Below are positions 11,695-24,302 of a DNA stretch of 64,000 nucleotides, piece after piece. The stretch is from Monosporascus cannonballus (lineage: Eukaryota > Ascomycota > Sordariomycetes > Xylariales), in the NCBI GenBank assembly GCA_004154925.1, contig QJNS01000090.1:124001-188000 (forward strand), written 5' to 3'. A model generated the notes under the pieces. It was not told where the DNA came from. It saw only the letters and a program-made list of their open reading frames with translations, and made no database searches. The position numbers and the translations under genes were made by a program. Each line of letters opens with the position of its first letter. Position 1 is the stretch's first letter.

Positions 11695-12403
11695 TTTAGA
11701 GCCGAATGCTAGTTACTCGCCACTAGTCACTGTGTTTGTTCTTACCCTTAATTGGGAACTGTTTCGTTGTTTCCCCTAGCAGCTCTGCAAATAGCAATAG
11801 CTACAGTACAGACGCTTGTCGTACTGCTTGCGAAGAATATAGTGAGCCAGTGGGCTGTGCAAAAACACACACCGCTTCCATAGAGAGATTACCTCGCCGT
11901 CTGAAGTCGGGATGTAAACTTGTCTATCTATACAGTAGGTCGTATGATACCATCCTCGCGAAAACAATCACTCACGAGGTCGTCTGGCTCTCCGCACGGC
12001 TGGCGCTGAGCTACTGTATTAAGCAAAGGTCAGCAGCCCCTTAAATCAATAAGGTCTATGAATAGGTCCCGAACGTGGTCACGTCGGCTCTATTTTATGT
12101 GGCAAATTTAACAATCACTAGTATCTGCTCTTCAGACAATAGGTACCTTGCGGAATCCGAAAAGAGGGGGCCAATACTCAGCAATTGTCCCATAGAGCGC
12201 TGTGATATCTATATAGGCATGAACACTATCTATTCAGCACTACTTCCAGATTCCCTTCACCCTCCTCTCACATCACATAATCCTCTCACCTAACTCTTGT
12301 TAATCCTGGATAATCTTCTTGCATTTGCAGCTTCGTAACCATACTTCAGTTTGCTTGCTACTTTTGGGAAACCGACTGAAACATCACCCACCAGTACCCA
12401 AAC
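11695..12403. other. Intergenic between HRQ1 and RRM-like gene
   Basis: No gene was seen. The final 130 bases before ATG 12404 are rich in C, T and A (tcacctaactc, ccaccagtaccc), as in fungal 5' leaders. The rest holds only short open frames without recognisable content. Confidence 0.5.
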
Positions 12404-14080
12404 ATGGCTACAGACCTATCATTCTTAGGTGACAACGAACCATCGAATCTTAGAATCGATCCGGCTATCTGGTACTCTCCCAGGCGATGCCTGCAGACTG
12501 GCTCAGTTAAGTCGCTGTTCTCGGACTCCCCGCCGCCTGCTCCTAGCGCTCACCTACCACGCTACCTGCGTGACGGACTGGCATTGAAGCATAACCGAAC
12601 ACTAGAACTCAATAACCCCGTTCCTCAGCCACCCTCGCCCCAGTCATCATGCACCCAAGGAACTAGCGTACGAACCAGAGATGAATATCCGGACGGGTGG
12701 TTCTCCACTAGCGACACAATCACAAGTCGATGCTCATCTAGCAGTGGTTCAACTGCCGCCTCCTTTCGATACGCCATACTCACACCACCTCACCTGTATA
12801 CACCTAATATAAAGAACAATATAGACCACGAATGTTTTCGACGTCAAAGACAGAGTGATGTTTTGGGCTACCTGGACAGTTTCCCGCTGGAGCGTATCCG
12901 CCCGAATATCTCGTATGCGCCACGGGGTGCTAGAGAGCTCAATGCCAGCCGAGCGATTAACCTCACGGCCCCCTTGCGGCCAGAGCGGCAGCCTCAGAAC
13001 CCGCCGCCGTCCTCCCACATGCGGAGCTCATCTCAAAGGTTCAGTCAAGAAGGGCAAAGCCAGTCCCTGACTCCATTTGAAGCGCAGCTGGACCCTACCA
13101 GCTACCTGAATAACACCTCTAGGCCCAACCAGCCTGGAGGCTTATCCCCTATGGCGCCGGTCTTCACTCCGCGCGCATACGCGCCGCCGGCCCCTTTCCA
13201 GCCACGGTTCGCGCTGGGCATCCCCCCGGCCCCTCCATCAAGCAGAACCGTACCGCCTCCCCCTCTCGAGCCACGAGTCCCGCCGAGCCTCCCCTGGAGA
13301 GCCCGGCGACCAACAGTGCCAACAGCGCCGCCTCGGCGGAGCCCCTCGCGATACCCGTCGTCCAACTACCGGGGCGACCCGAACAACCCGAACAACCAGA
13401 GCGCGGACATCCCGGAGAGGCAGAGCACGGCGATATACGTCGAGGGCCTGCCGGCGGACTGCACGGTGCGCGAGCTGCTGCTGGCCGCGCGGGGGACGGG
13501 CAAGCTCTGGGCGAGCAACGTCTCGCCGCCGACGCCGCCGGAGCACCCGGGCAGCTGCGGCAAGCTCGTGTTCTGGACGCGCGCGGGCGCCGACCGCCTG
13601 CTGGCGATGCACGCGGGGGGGCGGTTCCTGGTGCGCGGCGCGGCGCCCACCGTCAAGATGAACCGGTGGCGGTCGGCGGCCAGGCCGGAGGGCGACCCCC
13701 GCTCGCGCGTCGTGGTGGTCCGGGGCCCCGCCCGCGTCGTCAACCGGCCGTACCTCGACGCCTTCTTCGGGAGGGGGGAGCCGGGGCCCAAGTTCGACTG
13801 GGACACGGACGAGGTCGTCGTCCGCCCGCACGCGAGGGAGGGCTGGGCCGAGCTCGAGTACCGGTTCGCGTGCCACCGCGCCCAGGCCTCCGAGGCGTAC
13901 AGGTGGATCATGATAGCGTCGGGGCGGTGGCAGCCGAACGAGAAGGAGAAGCGGGCGCTGGGGCGAGACTTCGGCCCGGAGGAACGGGACCTGTGGGCAG
14001 GGGTAAAGGTCAGCTGGGGTACCGACCCTTGTGACCCCAACCCTGGTCCGCCCGAGGAAGAAGGGGAGGCGGAGGAGTGA
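12404..14080 (+). CDS. RRM-like fold protein, fungal, function unknown
   Basis: A single 558-residue frame from ATG 12404 (aaacATGG context). Residues 1-335 look disordered, rich in Pro, Ser, Asn and Arg, with many PP and SR pairs. Residues about 340-430 read as an RRM-like domain: STAIYVEGLPADCTVREL fits the RNP2 strand, and a weak RNP1-like strand lies near GKLVFWTRAGADRLL. A second, looser unit follows (SRVVVVRGPARVVNRPYLDAFF to WAELEYRFACHRAQASEAYRW). The C-terminus is acidic (EEEGEAEE). The architecture matches fungal 'RRM domain-containing' proteins of unknown role, probably RNA-binding. The first half has ordinary base composition, while from about 13370 the gene becomes very GC-rich. 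A long antisense frame there is a by-product of that composition. Confidence 0.8.
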   Translation: MATDLSFLGDNEPSNLRIDPAIWYSPRRCLQTGSVKSLFSDSPPPAPSAHLPRYLRDGLALKHNRTLELNNPVPQPPSPQSSCTQGTSVRTRDEYPDGWFSTSDTITSRCSSSSGSTAASFRYAILTPPHLYTPNIKNNIDHECFRRQRQSDVLGYLDSFPLERIRPNISYAPRGARELNASRAINLTAPLRPERQPQNPPPSSHMRSSSQRFSQEGQSQSLTPFEAQLDPTSYLNNTSRPNQPGGLSPMAPVFTPRAYAPPAPFQPRFALGIPPAPPSSRTVPPPPLEPRVPPSLPWRARRPTVPTAPPRRSPSRYPSSNYRGDPNNPNNQSADIPERQSTAIYVEGLPADCTVRELLLAARGTGKLWASNVSPPTPPEHPGSCGKLVFWTRAGADRLLAMHAGGRFLVRGAAPTVKMNRWRSAARPEGDPRSRVVVVRGPARVVNRPYLDAFFGRGEPGPKFDWDTDEVVVRPHAREGWAELEYRFACHRAQASEAYRWIMIASGRWQPNEKEKRALGRDFGPEERDLWAGVKVSWGTDPCDPNPGPPEEEGEAEE

Positions 14081-15468
14081 CATGGCGAGCTGGGCGAAGG
14101 CACATTGCTAATATATTTCATATTAGATTTTTATTTTGAGTTGTGGCGAGCGTTTATTGCGGAGGCGAGGAGAGGTACCTAATGCGTCGGCTGTTTGGGA
14201 ATTGATAAAGAGCACTTATATCCCCCTAGAACCAGCATGTCCGATGCTACCCCCTTCCCCCCCGTTGCCGAAAGCAGCGCCTGCATTGCCAATGGTATGT
14301 CCGGGAAGCGTAATGTTCTCTTAACCATATAGGCGCAGGCAGATCGACCGCCTTAAGCTGCTGGTCGCGTGCGGAGCGAAATTGTAATGAGACTTAGAGC
14401 TATTTCGACTGAACTTCTACGATCCATCCCCAGCCGATCAAATCTTCTGACCAAGAACAAAACCGTCCTGTCCGGCAAGCGCAACAAGACGAGCATTATG
14501 GGAAAAGAATAATAGATCAGAGTTAAAGCTACAGCACCACAACGGAAGAACCAAAGACGCCTCGCCCGCTCCGGATCTCAGTTCGCCGTACGGTGCGGCA
14601 GTTGACTGTCTGGAGCAGAATAATGGATACAACGAGGAGCTGACACGATAAATGCCGAAGGCCACTTCCCAGGCAGTAAAATCTAAAGAGGGAACAAGAG
14701 TAGCATGTTGCCAATGAAGCAGGGTTGATCGGGCGAGTCAATGACAAGACGTAGAACCGGCAGGAAAGGAGGTGGACGTCATGTTGTTCGCGGAGTCTCT
14801 CACTTGAGGCGACCTCTCACACTCGGGACCACTTCTCTCTACACCATGTATCTGTAACTGGGGGATTAAGTTAGTTACCAGGCAAAACCACAAGGAGGTT
14901 GTACAGCCCGACTTTCGTCACAGGGGGTGTGTTATGAAGCGATACAAAGAGCCTTCTCGACTTCAGCCATAACTCGGGTGGCATCGCGTGTCAGCGCAAC
15001 GTAGACGAGTGATAGACAAAGTGAACAGGCAGACCCGCAGTCTCAAATGCCACCCGCGCGACACTTCGTTTTGTATTGCTTATTATGAGTCAACAATATG
15101 TGCTTGCTTGCCTACGCCGTATTGACAAGTTTTAGCAAACACCGGGGTCCAGTTAGGTAGGGAATGAAAATCACCCCAACTCTTTAAATCATCGGAAGAC
15201 ATGAGCGGCGGGGTGCGAGACTGTTCTTTGAGTTTGACAAATATTGATAGGAATATCTAGTACTAGTGACCATGATCACTACCGGGCAAGGAGCATTCTT
15301 AGTTAGTAGCCCTGAACGACCCGAAATTCCAAAAGCAGCTAAGCAAGCTACACGGGGCTACCGATGCCCAAAAAAACCCTAAGATATCATCTCGTGCGCT
15401 TCCCTCAGTCTCTCAATATGACAATCATCCCTCAAGTCCACACGCTGGTGAACTAGAGCACTGCCGCT
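14081..15468. other. Intergenic, convergent 3' ends
   Basis: The RRM-like gene and LAP1 converge here. No gene, RNA or clear repeat was seen in 1.4 kb. Several stop-dense A/T-rich patches are present. Confidence 0.5.
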
Positions 15469-16797
15469 CTATAGTTCGCCCATCCCGCCCTGACTCTCGC
15501 TCTCTAGCTTCTTGAAATCGGTATTTCCCAGTTCATAGACGAGAGCCAATGTCATCTTGGCGTGTTGGAGCATGTGGTCGAACGAGAGGTACTTGATCAG
15601 GTCGTCGGTGCCGTGGATATGCTTGTCCGAGTCCTCAAAGCTAGACTCTATCACGAAGGCAGACGGGTATCCGGCCTTCGAAGCGGAGGCGTGGTCGGAA
15701 CAGGCATAGCCGCACTTAGTCTCGACCCAGGGGATGTCGCAGTACTGAGAAAGCTGTCAGAATCTAACCACGGCCTAAAGTTCCGTGAGTCCACTCACCT
15801 CTTCGATGACCTTCTTAATGAAGGCGGTCAGGGCCGGGTCGACGAAATCCGTAATGACGCCGACGCTTTCGGGCTTGCCCGCACTGATAGTGCCCTGGAC
15901 AAATCCTGTCATGTCCTGCTGCAGCATCGCCTTGACAACACGGCCCTTCTTCTCATAGCTGCTGAAGATGGCCTGGCTTCCTAACAGACCGCCCTCTTCG
16001 GCGCTGTACCAGTGGAACTCGATCGTGTTCGGCGCGTTGCCCTTGATGATGTCCTCAGATGTCAGGAGGACGCGGAATGCCTCTAGAATTGTGACAGTGC
16101 CACTTCCATCGTCGTCTGCACCGGGCGCCGCTAGGAGCGAGGGGAAGAAGAGATTAATAGAGTCTTGATGGGCGCCGATGACTATAGTGTCCTCCGACTT
16201 GCCGGGAATCGTGGCGATGATGGAGTTCTGGCCCCACGGGTGACTAAAGTGCTCGGCTTTCACCCCGTACTCGTCGGCACCTGCGTCCTTGATCGTCGTC
16301 TGTACCGTCTTGAGTAACCACTCCGAGGACTGTCGCCCGTAGTCCGACTTGTAGTACCGGGTGTGGAAGCTAGTGAACTTCTCGAGGTGTTCCTCCAGGC
16401 TGTCTTTCGACAGGTTCTTAAGCATCGGTTTCACGTCGGACTGTAGCAACGGCTTCTTTGGGAACACGGGTGTGCTCCTCGAGGTGATGCGCGATAAACC
16501 GAGATCCTGGTGATCCGTGATGTCCATGAATTGGCGCCCCTCCTGCGAATGAAGCCATTAGCAGCCGGCCTCGACAAGACAAGGGTAGGGGGAGTAGTAA
16601 GTGCGTACTCGGCGCAGCTCCCATTTCTGCTCCTCGGTAACCCATCTCGTCTCGTCAGGGGACAACTCGATGAGGAACTTCTCAGCTTCCTCAGCGTATT
16701 CGTCGGAGTTGAGAATGACTCTGTTAATCTCGTTGGGCTCGACGAAGCGAGCGCTTGCCGCCGCTGGCAGCAGGAGGGCGAGAAGGGAAGCTTTCAT
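15469..16797 (-). CDS. LAP1: Secreted leucine aminopeptidase (M28E family)
   Basis: A zinc exopeptidase that removes N-terminal residues from peptides outside the cell. Three exons were joined on the minus strand: 16797-16609, 16542-15799 and 15744-15469, with introns of 66 and 54 nt, both phase 0. The 402-residue preproprotein starts at ATG 16797 (the longer frame begins with GTG). It has a signal peptide ([16 protein letters not shown]) and an inhibitor-like propeptide. The mature domain carries all M28 zinc ligands: H in GAHQDS (about 188), D in GADDDGSG (about 207), EE in AEEGG (about 245-246), D in QQDM (about 273) and H in HIHGTDD (about 355). CGYACSD cysteines probably form a disulfide. 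The length is slightly above that of Aspergillus LAP1. A CCAAT motif lies upstream near 17020. Confidence 0.95.
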
Positions 16798-18171
16798 TGT
16801 GCGCACGCCAATCTAACCGAATCTAGGCAAAGATTAGGTGTATGGATATATAGATATATAGATATACGAACCAAACAAGGGACGATATGGGAAGGAGCTT
16901 ATTGCAAAGAGGGTTGACGAGAAAATAAAATAGATTAGGGGGACCAAAGTGTCGGAGCTTGTCAGCTATGGACTGAAACTCGAGGAGCGTGCGGCTGACG
17001 CCTTACCTGACCCTGAGAGGGTGACCAATCGCGGCACTGACCGTATTGCCACACAGCTACCACTGTTGCCCCTTGTTGCCTAGCAGCAGCGCATCATAAT
17101 GCTGATGACGCAAATCCCACTGATAGGGGACTGATAAGTCCCAGCCAAGACATTAGTGTCGACTAGTAGGCCTCACGTGGGGAAGGCTCGGCCAGCCTCT
17201 CGACCAGTGCCTGCGGGCTGCTTAGGTAACGGCTCGAAAACACCACATGTTACGGACGATTACGCGAAGGTAGCGGGCATATAAGGGAGCTTGTTGTATC
17301 GTTGAGTAATGGTTTCCAGGCTTGTGCGTAATGCCACTCTCAGGATGTTCGGCGGTTACCACTTCGGAGTCGGCTCATATGAACTGCTTCATAGTTACAT
17401 GGATTAACAGACGCTCATCTCGGTGGAGGGCGAACTTCACTTGCGCTAGGCCCCGCTTCCTGCATCCAATATACACGGAAGCTGTTAATTGATGGAATAG
17501 TCGTTCTCGAACGGCTGCCTTTGGTTCCAACATTTTCAGTGCTCATTGATGAAGCTGTCCCTTGCACCGTTTACCCATATAAGGTCGCTTAGCAGAAAAC
17601 CGTACGATACGGGATGGAGTAAACATCGGTAGCAGTTCAGGAAACCTATCATGCAAGACGTAAATGCAAAGCGATGGGTATTAATAATTCGAAGGCTCGT
17701 GCCTCTCTTTCTTCAAATATATACAATACGATCGAGTATGTCGTCTCGTCATCGAACCCTATCCATCGCTGTCTAAGAAATGATGCAAATGCAAGTTGCA
17801 TTCGCAGGCACGTAATAATCCTGATACCCTCATATCAACATACGTATCGTGAGTACGTAAGTACGTATGCCACGCCACCGACGAGTCAGCCGATGGGTGT
17901 CCGACTCTCCATCTTCTTTCCAGTGGAACATGCCTCGGGTATTATTATCATGCCAAGCGTCGACAGAAAAGATGTCGACAAAATGCGAAGTACTCTGACA
18001 TGGCATCTCCTCCGCTGCGATGCGAGCCGGAGAAACACGAAGGAAATAAAAGGCGCCGAACGTCCGTGAAAGATGTTGTGATGCCGTGCAAAATATTGCT
18101 TGATAGGAAAGATAAAGATGTCAAAGTCAAGCGGTGAGTCCAGCTCCTAAAACGCCCTGAAATGCCAGTGT
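16798..18171. other. Intergenic between LAP1 (-) and DUF3405 gene (-)
   Basis: Contains the LAP1 promoter, with a short gatata-type repeat at about 16842-16866, and the 3' side of the DUF3405 gene. A 131-codon plus frame at 17674-18069 has no recognisable domain and is taken as chance. Confidence 0.5.
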
Positions 18172-20324
18172 TCACAGAGGCCACATCGGTGGGCTCTCCA
18201 CTCCCTCGCTTTTGATGGGGTGGTGAAGTATACCCCTGAGACACATGCGGCCCGAGTGCTTTTCCTCGAATTTCTTCCCGCCATTTCCGTCCTCCTTGTC
18301 ACCCAGCCATCTCCGCCACAACGCACCGCTCAGGCCTGCATTATAGTAAAAGCTGGCACCCTGGAAGTTGTGCTCGCCCCAGCCGAAGGGGCTCTCATGT
18401 GGCGCTGTGGGGTAATTGAAAATCTGGTTCATGGTATCGAGGGGCCATTTGTGCTCGAAATAAATCGGGTGCGGGACATAAGCAGCCTTGAATCCGTGAT
18501 GCAGAGCGACGCTCGATGGCCACATCTCTGGGAACATCGTGTGCCTCATATTGGACGTCTCCTCGTGCATTATTTGTAGTAGGCGTTTCGACAATCGACC
18601 GATCGTAACGAGAGCTGCGCGTCGCGGGGGAGGCCTGGTCACGTTATAGCCACTAACATCATCCCGGAAAACCCAGTTCGTCTTTGTAGGGTCAAATATA
18701 GGGTTGAAAGTAAGGAGGTCGGCCTCCTCACCGACGCCCCATTCGTAATTATCCTTATCAAAAGTCGTGGGCGGCTTATTGAACTCAGGAGACGGTAGCG
18801 TACCGCGCTCTCCAGTTTCGAATTCCATTGGTCCCCAAATCGGTTTCTCGTCCTTTTCCCGAGTCTCATTTTCAACGAACTCGGAGAACGCAGAGTATGT
18901 CCCATGGAGACTGGGTATCCAGAACCGGGCGCTCCGCTCCCACAACAGTTTCCGGGGTTGCGCCGCTGCCCACTCCGAGACACCATTATGGAACTCATAG
19001 TAATGGCCGAGGTATCGCACGTCCATTTCCCAGTTCCAAAAAAAATCGTATTCAGGATGATGCTGAGCAAACCATTGCAGTGCAAAGTGCGCACTCCGGT
19101 ACACGCCATAGATGTCGGCTTCCGCATGGTTGTGAAGGTTCTCTTCGTCGGGGAACGGACCAGGATAGTAGGTGCGCATCTGCTGCTCCGTCCACAGAGT
19201 TGACATATCCCAAAACTCCCTGGGGACGCTCTCCCGCAACGTCTCGTTATACACCTCCTCGGACGCCCAGATCGGTATAGAATCGTTCTTGACGTGGACC
19301 AGAAAGTGTACGTCATACTCTCCTCCCGATTTGAGAGACAACTCATTGATCATAGCGCGAAGCGAAAGGAGCTGTATGTCGTTATACTCGTAGCCTGTCC
19401 AGGTTCGCAACACGTAGGCGGTGCGCTGCACTCTCTTCTTCGGTCCAGCTTCGTTGCCCGTGCTCCTCGAGCTAGGCTCAAATCGCTCCCGATTCTTCTC
19501 GAAACATCTCTGTTGCGCTCTTCCCCAGTTGACATCACGATAATCGACCTTTTCAAACATATCCTGGATTTCGTCGGCTCCGGCATGTTCGGTGTAGTTC
19601 GCAAGCCCCAGCCCACCCTCGGACGGGATGTAGCTGTAGCCATACGGACCTAGCCTCCCAAAGCGCTCAAAGCATCTATCCGGAGCCATATTTAGCATCT
19701 CGTAAGAGCCAAAGTAAGGCGCACTCATATTCCCCGGGATGCCAGGATAAGCAAATATATCAGGCGCAGGGACCTTCTCATCCTCGTCAATGAAACATTT
19801 TTTGACTGTGTGATGGTCTTTGAGATAGGCTGCAGAGCCATATTGGGGATACGGATCTACAATAACGGGCTCGAGAGGCGGAAGCTTAGTAATTGAGAAT
19901 TCGGTGTCAGCTGCCGCTTGTTGTTCCGGGACCCAGTCAGTGAAGTTTACTAGCGAGCGGACGCCATTGTAGAAGCCATTTAACCTGTGCACACACAGTC
20001 AGTGGGATTACCTTTCAAAGTTTGCCTTAAACACTTTCCGAGGTCAAATGTGCCGTACCTAGGAAAACGTTGCCAATGGTATGCAGGTTCCTCTGCAGCC
20101 TTTTGCTCCGCAGCCTTCTGGACTATGCAGCGTCGCGCCCGAAAACTACCGCCCACGAGAACTAGAGAGGTAAAGAAAAAGCATAATGCCACGACGCATA
20201 ATTTCTTTGGTGAGGTGGGTAGTACCATGCCCAAGCGCCAGCGTGAAGATGGTTTGCGCCAGGTCTCAGCCATCTTGTGCGAATAGGGAGGGAAGCCGAC
20301 TAGCGGCGTCCCGTCGGAACCCAT
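18172..20324 (-). CDS. DUF3405 type II membrane protein, glycosyltransferase-like
   Basis: Two exons (20324-20059 and 19984-18172) join across a 74-nt intron (GTACGG...CACAG) to give 692 residues from ATG 20324. A short cytosolic N-terminus is followed by one TM helix at about residues 42-59 (LCVVALCFFFTSLVLVGG), as in Golgi type II enzymes, then a long lumenal part. The lumenal part has the family-typical block around YDFFWNWEMDVRYLGHYYE, with the acidic EMD resembling a DxD-type metal site, and a tail rich in aromatic residues (HNFQGASFYYNAGL). From memory this matches the fungal DUF3405 family (Pfam PF11885), whose activity is not established. The glycosyltransferase idea is inference from topology and the acidic motif. 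Confidence 0.85.
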
Positions 20325-22563
20325 GTCGTGTTTCGGTAGTTCTTGGTAGCTGAAGTTCGCTTTACGGGCCTAAAGATCGCGACAATCACCAGCCGACTGT
20401 CTTTGGCGTTTCGAGGAAGCGCTCTTACTGCAAATCGTTGCGTGTCGTCATGAATCGCCAGATGGAAGGGCAGCAGCTTCAAATCGGGGCAGGCAGACGA
20501 ATGATATCATCAAGCCCCTACCTACAAACATCTGAACATGTGAAGTAGGGAAGCTGGGTACCTGCTGTGCGGACTTGTAGGCGTCTATTATCCCGAAAGA
20601 TATGATTGCACACAGGCGCACAGCAACGCAAGAGCGGAAACCGAGAAGTTGTTGGACGGTTCGAAGGAACGACAGGCAGAAGAAAAGAGAAGTCACATCG
20701 GCTCTAGATCTAGTCGGGGGCAACCTACGGGACTTGGCAGAATCGATAGGTCCAGGCCGTTTGCTATAAATTCAAGTTTACTTAAAGTGGACTGCACAGG
20801 CTCCATAAATGATAAAGGAGATGCGCAAGATGGAGGGCGCTTGAGGGCTCCAGGTTTACATCCAGACTACCCTATGATAAAAGCGGAACAGGGTGAGTTC
20901 ACGGAGAAGAGCTGATGCGATGGTGTTTGCTGGGCTATAAGTGGCGAATTTTTACTACAAATTTTAAACCAGATTGACCAAACCTCCCACTGCAGTTGGA
21001 AGAGTCTCTCGTGCAGGCGGTTCATTTCCTTAGATTCGGGGTACCCTGAGTAATGGGGAATTTGTCTTGGACAGTGGTAAAGGCGCCTAATATTGGAAGA
21101 GTAATAAGCCCGGCTAAAAGCCCCGTGCCAAGGTCTTGGGACGCATGTAAAAGGAACGGAAGAGAGTCATAATAAAAAGGATTAGACGATAGAGCAGACT
21201 GAGTAAACAACAACCAGCAATCGTTATGGCGTGTCTCATTAAATTTACGTGACTTCTATTCCTAACACACATAGCACTGCACATCAAGTGAAGTGATGAT
21301 TTATTTTGACCTATAAGGAGTTCAAGGTAGAACCTCAATTTTCGATCATTGGTTACATGTAGTTAATAAGTACTTACTTACTTTAATATGAATCCCCGCC
21401 ACTCTCCGCTCTCCACATAATGGCTGAACGGATCCCCCCTGCCCGTCTACTGTATCTAACAACTTAATGCACAACCTACCCCGCTGAACCCCTGCGCAAC
21501 TATTCGCTAGTGCAAGCCAACAACGCAAAGTCAGCGCTTAAGTGAGTTTTTAAGATGCTAATTTATGAGCCGCATCGGTGCTGCAGTCGCAGTCACCGTC
21601 CTCTAACGACAACCCAAGAGTAGTTACACCAAACAAATCAGGTTCTCGCTATACAACGCGTGCGGCTTTCCCGGTCAAAGTCCGTCGACACATCAGTGAG
21701 AAGTCAATTGGCATAATGCGTAATTTCGGATGAAGATACCTACTTTGAAACTCAACTCGATCCACCACAACGAACCAGGCTCCAGTTCTCCAATAACTGT
21801 AGATAATTGGGTTGCAGCGTCCTTCATAATGGGGTGTCAAACAAAACTTTGAATTCCGAGCACAGGGGCTCATACATGTCATATGCCCCTATCGAAATTT
21901 TCCATCCAATCGATTTCATGCTCCGCCATCTAGTCAGCTCGCCTATGCAAGCCTCACGGCTACCCCAGCACGTAGCGCGGCATGGCACAATAGCAGGCCA
22001 GCGTCACAGCGCGTAAGTAGCTAGGGGAGGGCCGATGCATCAGCTAGCCAGCTTCGGTATTACAGGTCGACCGTCTGTTGGAAAAGGTATTCGTATAGAC
22101 CGAATTGCAATCGTGAAAGATGAGCGCGGCGCCCGATTATACTAACCTTTCGCTTGTCTATCGTACGCAAGTGAAGACACGCGCGTAGCCTAAATATAAA
22201 CGATGAAATCGCCCCTGAAAGATTAAACACTACGGCCTGATATCGCCTGGGGATTTTGATACGCATAGTTCTGTGCGCATCGAGCGAGGTTGCGGTATAA
22301 GACATTGTCACCACAACAGGTACCGAGGCTCCGGCGGAATGGCAATCTATGTACGTCGGCTAACTAAAGATCATGTCGCACAAGGAGCATGGAGATTAGA
22401 GTTTGCAATGGCAATCTTGGTGGTATTTGACTAATGGCAGAATGCCGCACCTATTCAAAGCAAGTCTACCGATGCAATGCCTAGGGGCACAAGAACCAGA
22501 AACGCCGGCTTGCTATGCCAACCCGTCTACGTCCCATTCATGCCCGCCCACACCCGCTTCTCT
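20325..22563. other. Intergenic, 2.2 kb
   Basis: No gene was supported. The left part is the DUF3405 promoter side and the right part is the 3' side of AFG1. Moderately A/T-rich patches and short frames only were seen, with no long repeats found by eye. Confidence 0.5.
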
Positions 22564-24302
22564 TCACATGCTATCTTCCATCTGGCGACTCCGCGTCTTC
22601 GCCCAGTCGTCGCGCTCCTTCTTCCCACCCGACTGCTCCAGGCCCATACCCCTCTCGACCCACTCGCGGCTCGCCATGTGGTTCAGCCGGGAGAGGGCTC
22701 GGGCGAACGCGAAGCGCTCCTCCTCGCCGGAGAAGAGGCTCGAGTTCTTGAGCTGGTCGATGTTCGAGTCCATGTCCTCCATCATGTGCTGCATGACGTG
22801 GTCCTCGGACTCGCCGCCCCCGCCATGGTCTTGTGCCACTTCCTTGCCCTTCTTCATCATCGACTCCCGCAGCTCCCCTGGCGAGACGAACAGCTGCGTC
22901 AGCGGGACGGCAGTGGTGAGGACGAGCTTCGCGCGCGACTCGTATACGGCATCGATGAACGTGATGAACCGCCTGGCGAGGTCGCGCTCGCTGTACGTCA
23001 TGCCGGGCACGTCGCTAACGATGAAGGCGTCGTAGCACCGCATTAATTCTAAATAATCGGCGGCGCCAGTCGCCTGGCCGATCAACTCCTGGAACGTAAA
23101 CCAGGCGCACCGACCGCTGACACGGGGTACCTTGATCTCGCGGCCCCACACCTTCTGGACCTCGGAATGGGTTTCGGACCTCTTCGGGTCCCCAAGAAAG
23201 CGGAGCCATTTTTCGATATGCGACGAGGCATGACTATCCAGGGGTGTATGGTAGACCCCGGAAGGCGGCCTTGGAATCTTGCGATAGTCTGTTGGAGAAT
23301 CGAGGTTGATGACGTGTAACCGGGACTTCAGAAGATTGATGGCCGGTATGAACGATTGACGTTGGATGCCGTTCTTATACAACTCGTCGGGATGTCGGTT
23401 CGAGGTTGTCACGAGGACGACTCCGTGCGACATCAGAGATTCGAGAAGTCTCCGTAGAATCATGGCGTCGGCTACATCTGTGCATTGAAACTCGTCAAAA
23501 CACAGTACGTTGGCCGAGTCGGCAATATCGGCGGCCACGAAGGGAACAGCATCTATGTCGTTCCCATGCTCCATTTTCATCTTGTGCAACCTCTTGTGTA
23601 TGTCCTGCATGAAGTTGTGGAAGTGTATCCTCATTTTCGACTTGACACTCGAAGGCAACGTGTCATAAAAGAGGTCCATCAACATCGTCTTCCCACTGCC
23701 GACGTCGCCGTATAGATAAAGCCCCCGAGGTAGGTCGTCGGGGATTGCTTTAATCCCGCCAGCGCCTGCTTTGGATCCAAACCAGCCAAAAAGCGACCTT
23801 TTCGATTTCAGTGACTCGAACGTAGGATGTACAACGGGTCGTGCTTTATAGTGTTGCAGCTCATCATGCAAATGCTGCAAACTCTGTATAATGCCTCTTT
23901 GGTGTTCATCCTCCCGTAAAAGTCCTTCGCTGACTCGCCGGTCATACTCCTGGATCGGTCCTACATTATCCGCAGCTGATGCAGTCAATCCTTAGTGATT
24001 TAACTTCGATACCCAATGGATAGCATTCCCTCACCTTTCTCTGCTGCTGCCGACCCAATAGTTGCATAGCGCCTAACACAGGTGGTGAAGGGCTCAATGG
24101 GAGAGAGTTCTACAGACCTAGGTGCGAGTGGTACCCTACGACCGGAGCGCAACACTTTCGAAGTCCTGGTCGCATCGCGTAACCGTAACCATCCGCGAGC
24201 CTGCAGACAATCCGTACAGAGCTTGCGCCGAGGGTCCGCCGATGTATGTGCTCGTGCCGAAGCAAATCGCTGGCGCGGGACATGCAAGGAACGAGGGCGC
24301 AT
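22564..24302 (-). CDS. AFG1: AFG1-like mitochondrial AAA+ ATPase (LACE1 family)
   Basis: A mitochondrial inner-membrane or matrix ATPase that helps turn over respiratory-chain subunits. Exons 24302-24035 and 23990-22564 join across a 44-nt intron (GTGAGG...CACTAAG) to give 564 residues. The N-terminus from ATG 24302 is rich in Arg and lacks acids (MRPRSLHVPRQRFASARAHT), as expected for a targeting peptide, and includes the RRYATIG stretch. Walker A is GDVGSGKT at about 184-191, Walker B is VLCFDEFQ, and the sensor is VTTSN. The family block GYSYGVYHTPLD-like (PSGVYHTPLDS) and SDVPGMTYSERDLARRFITFID are present. The C-terminal FAFARALSRLNHM motif is typical. The 3' part is GC-rich and produces long antisense frames. 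Confidence 0.95.

Noticed and set aside
13238..14083. 281-codon minus-strand frame over the RRM-like gene
   Set aside because: It is a shadow of the very GC-rich plus-strand coding sequence, with Arg/Pro/Val/Leu-biased text and no domain.
17674..18069. 131-codon plus ORF downstream of the DUF3405 gene
   Set aside because: No domain, unusual composition, no splice context, and it overlaps the expected 3' region of the neighbouring gene.
22403..23046. Plus frames of about 200 codons at the 3' end of AFG1
   Set aside because: Antisense shadows. They have no domain, and AFG1 continues through this stretch.
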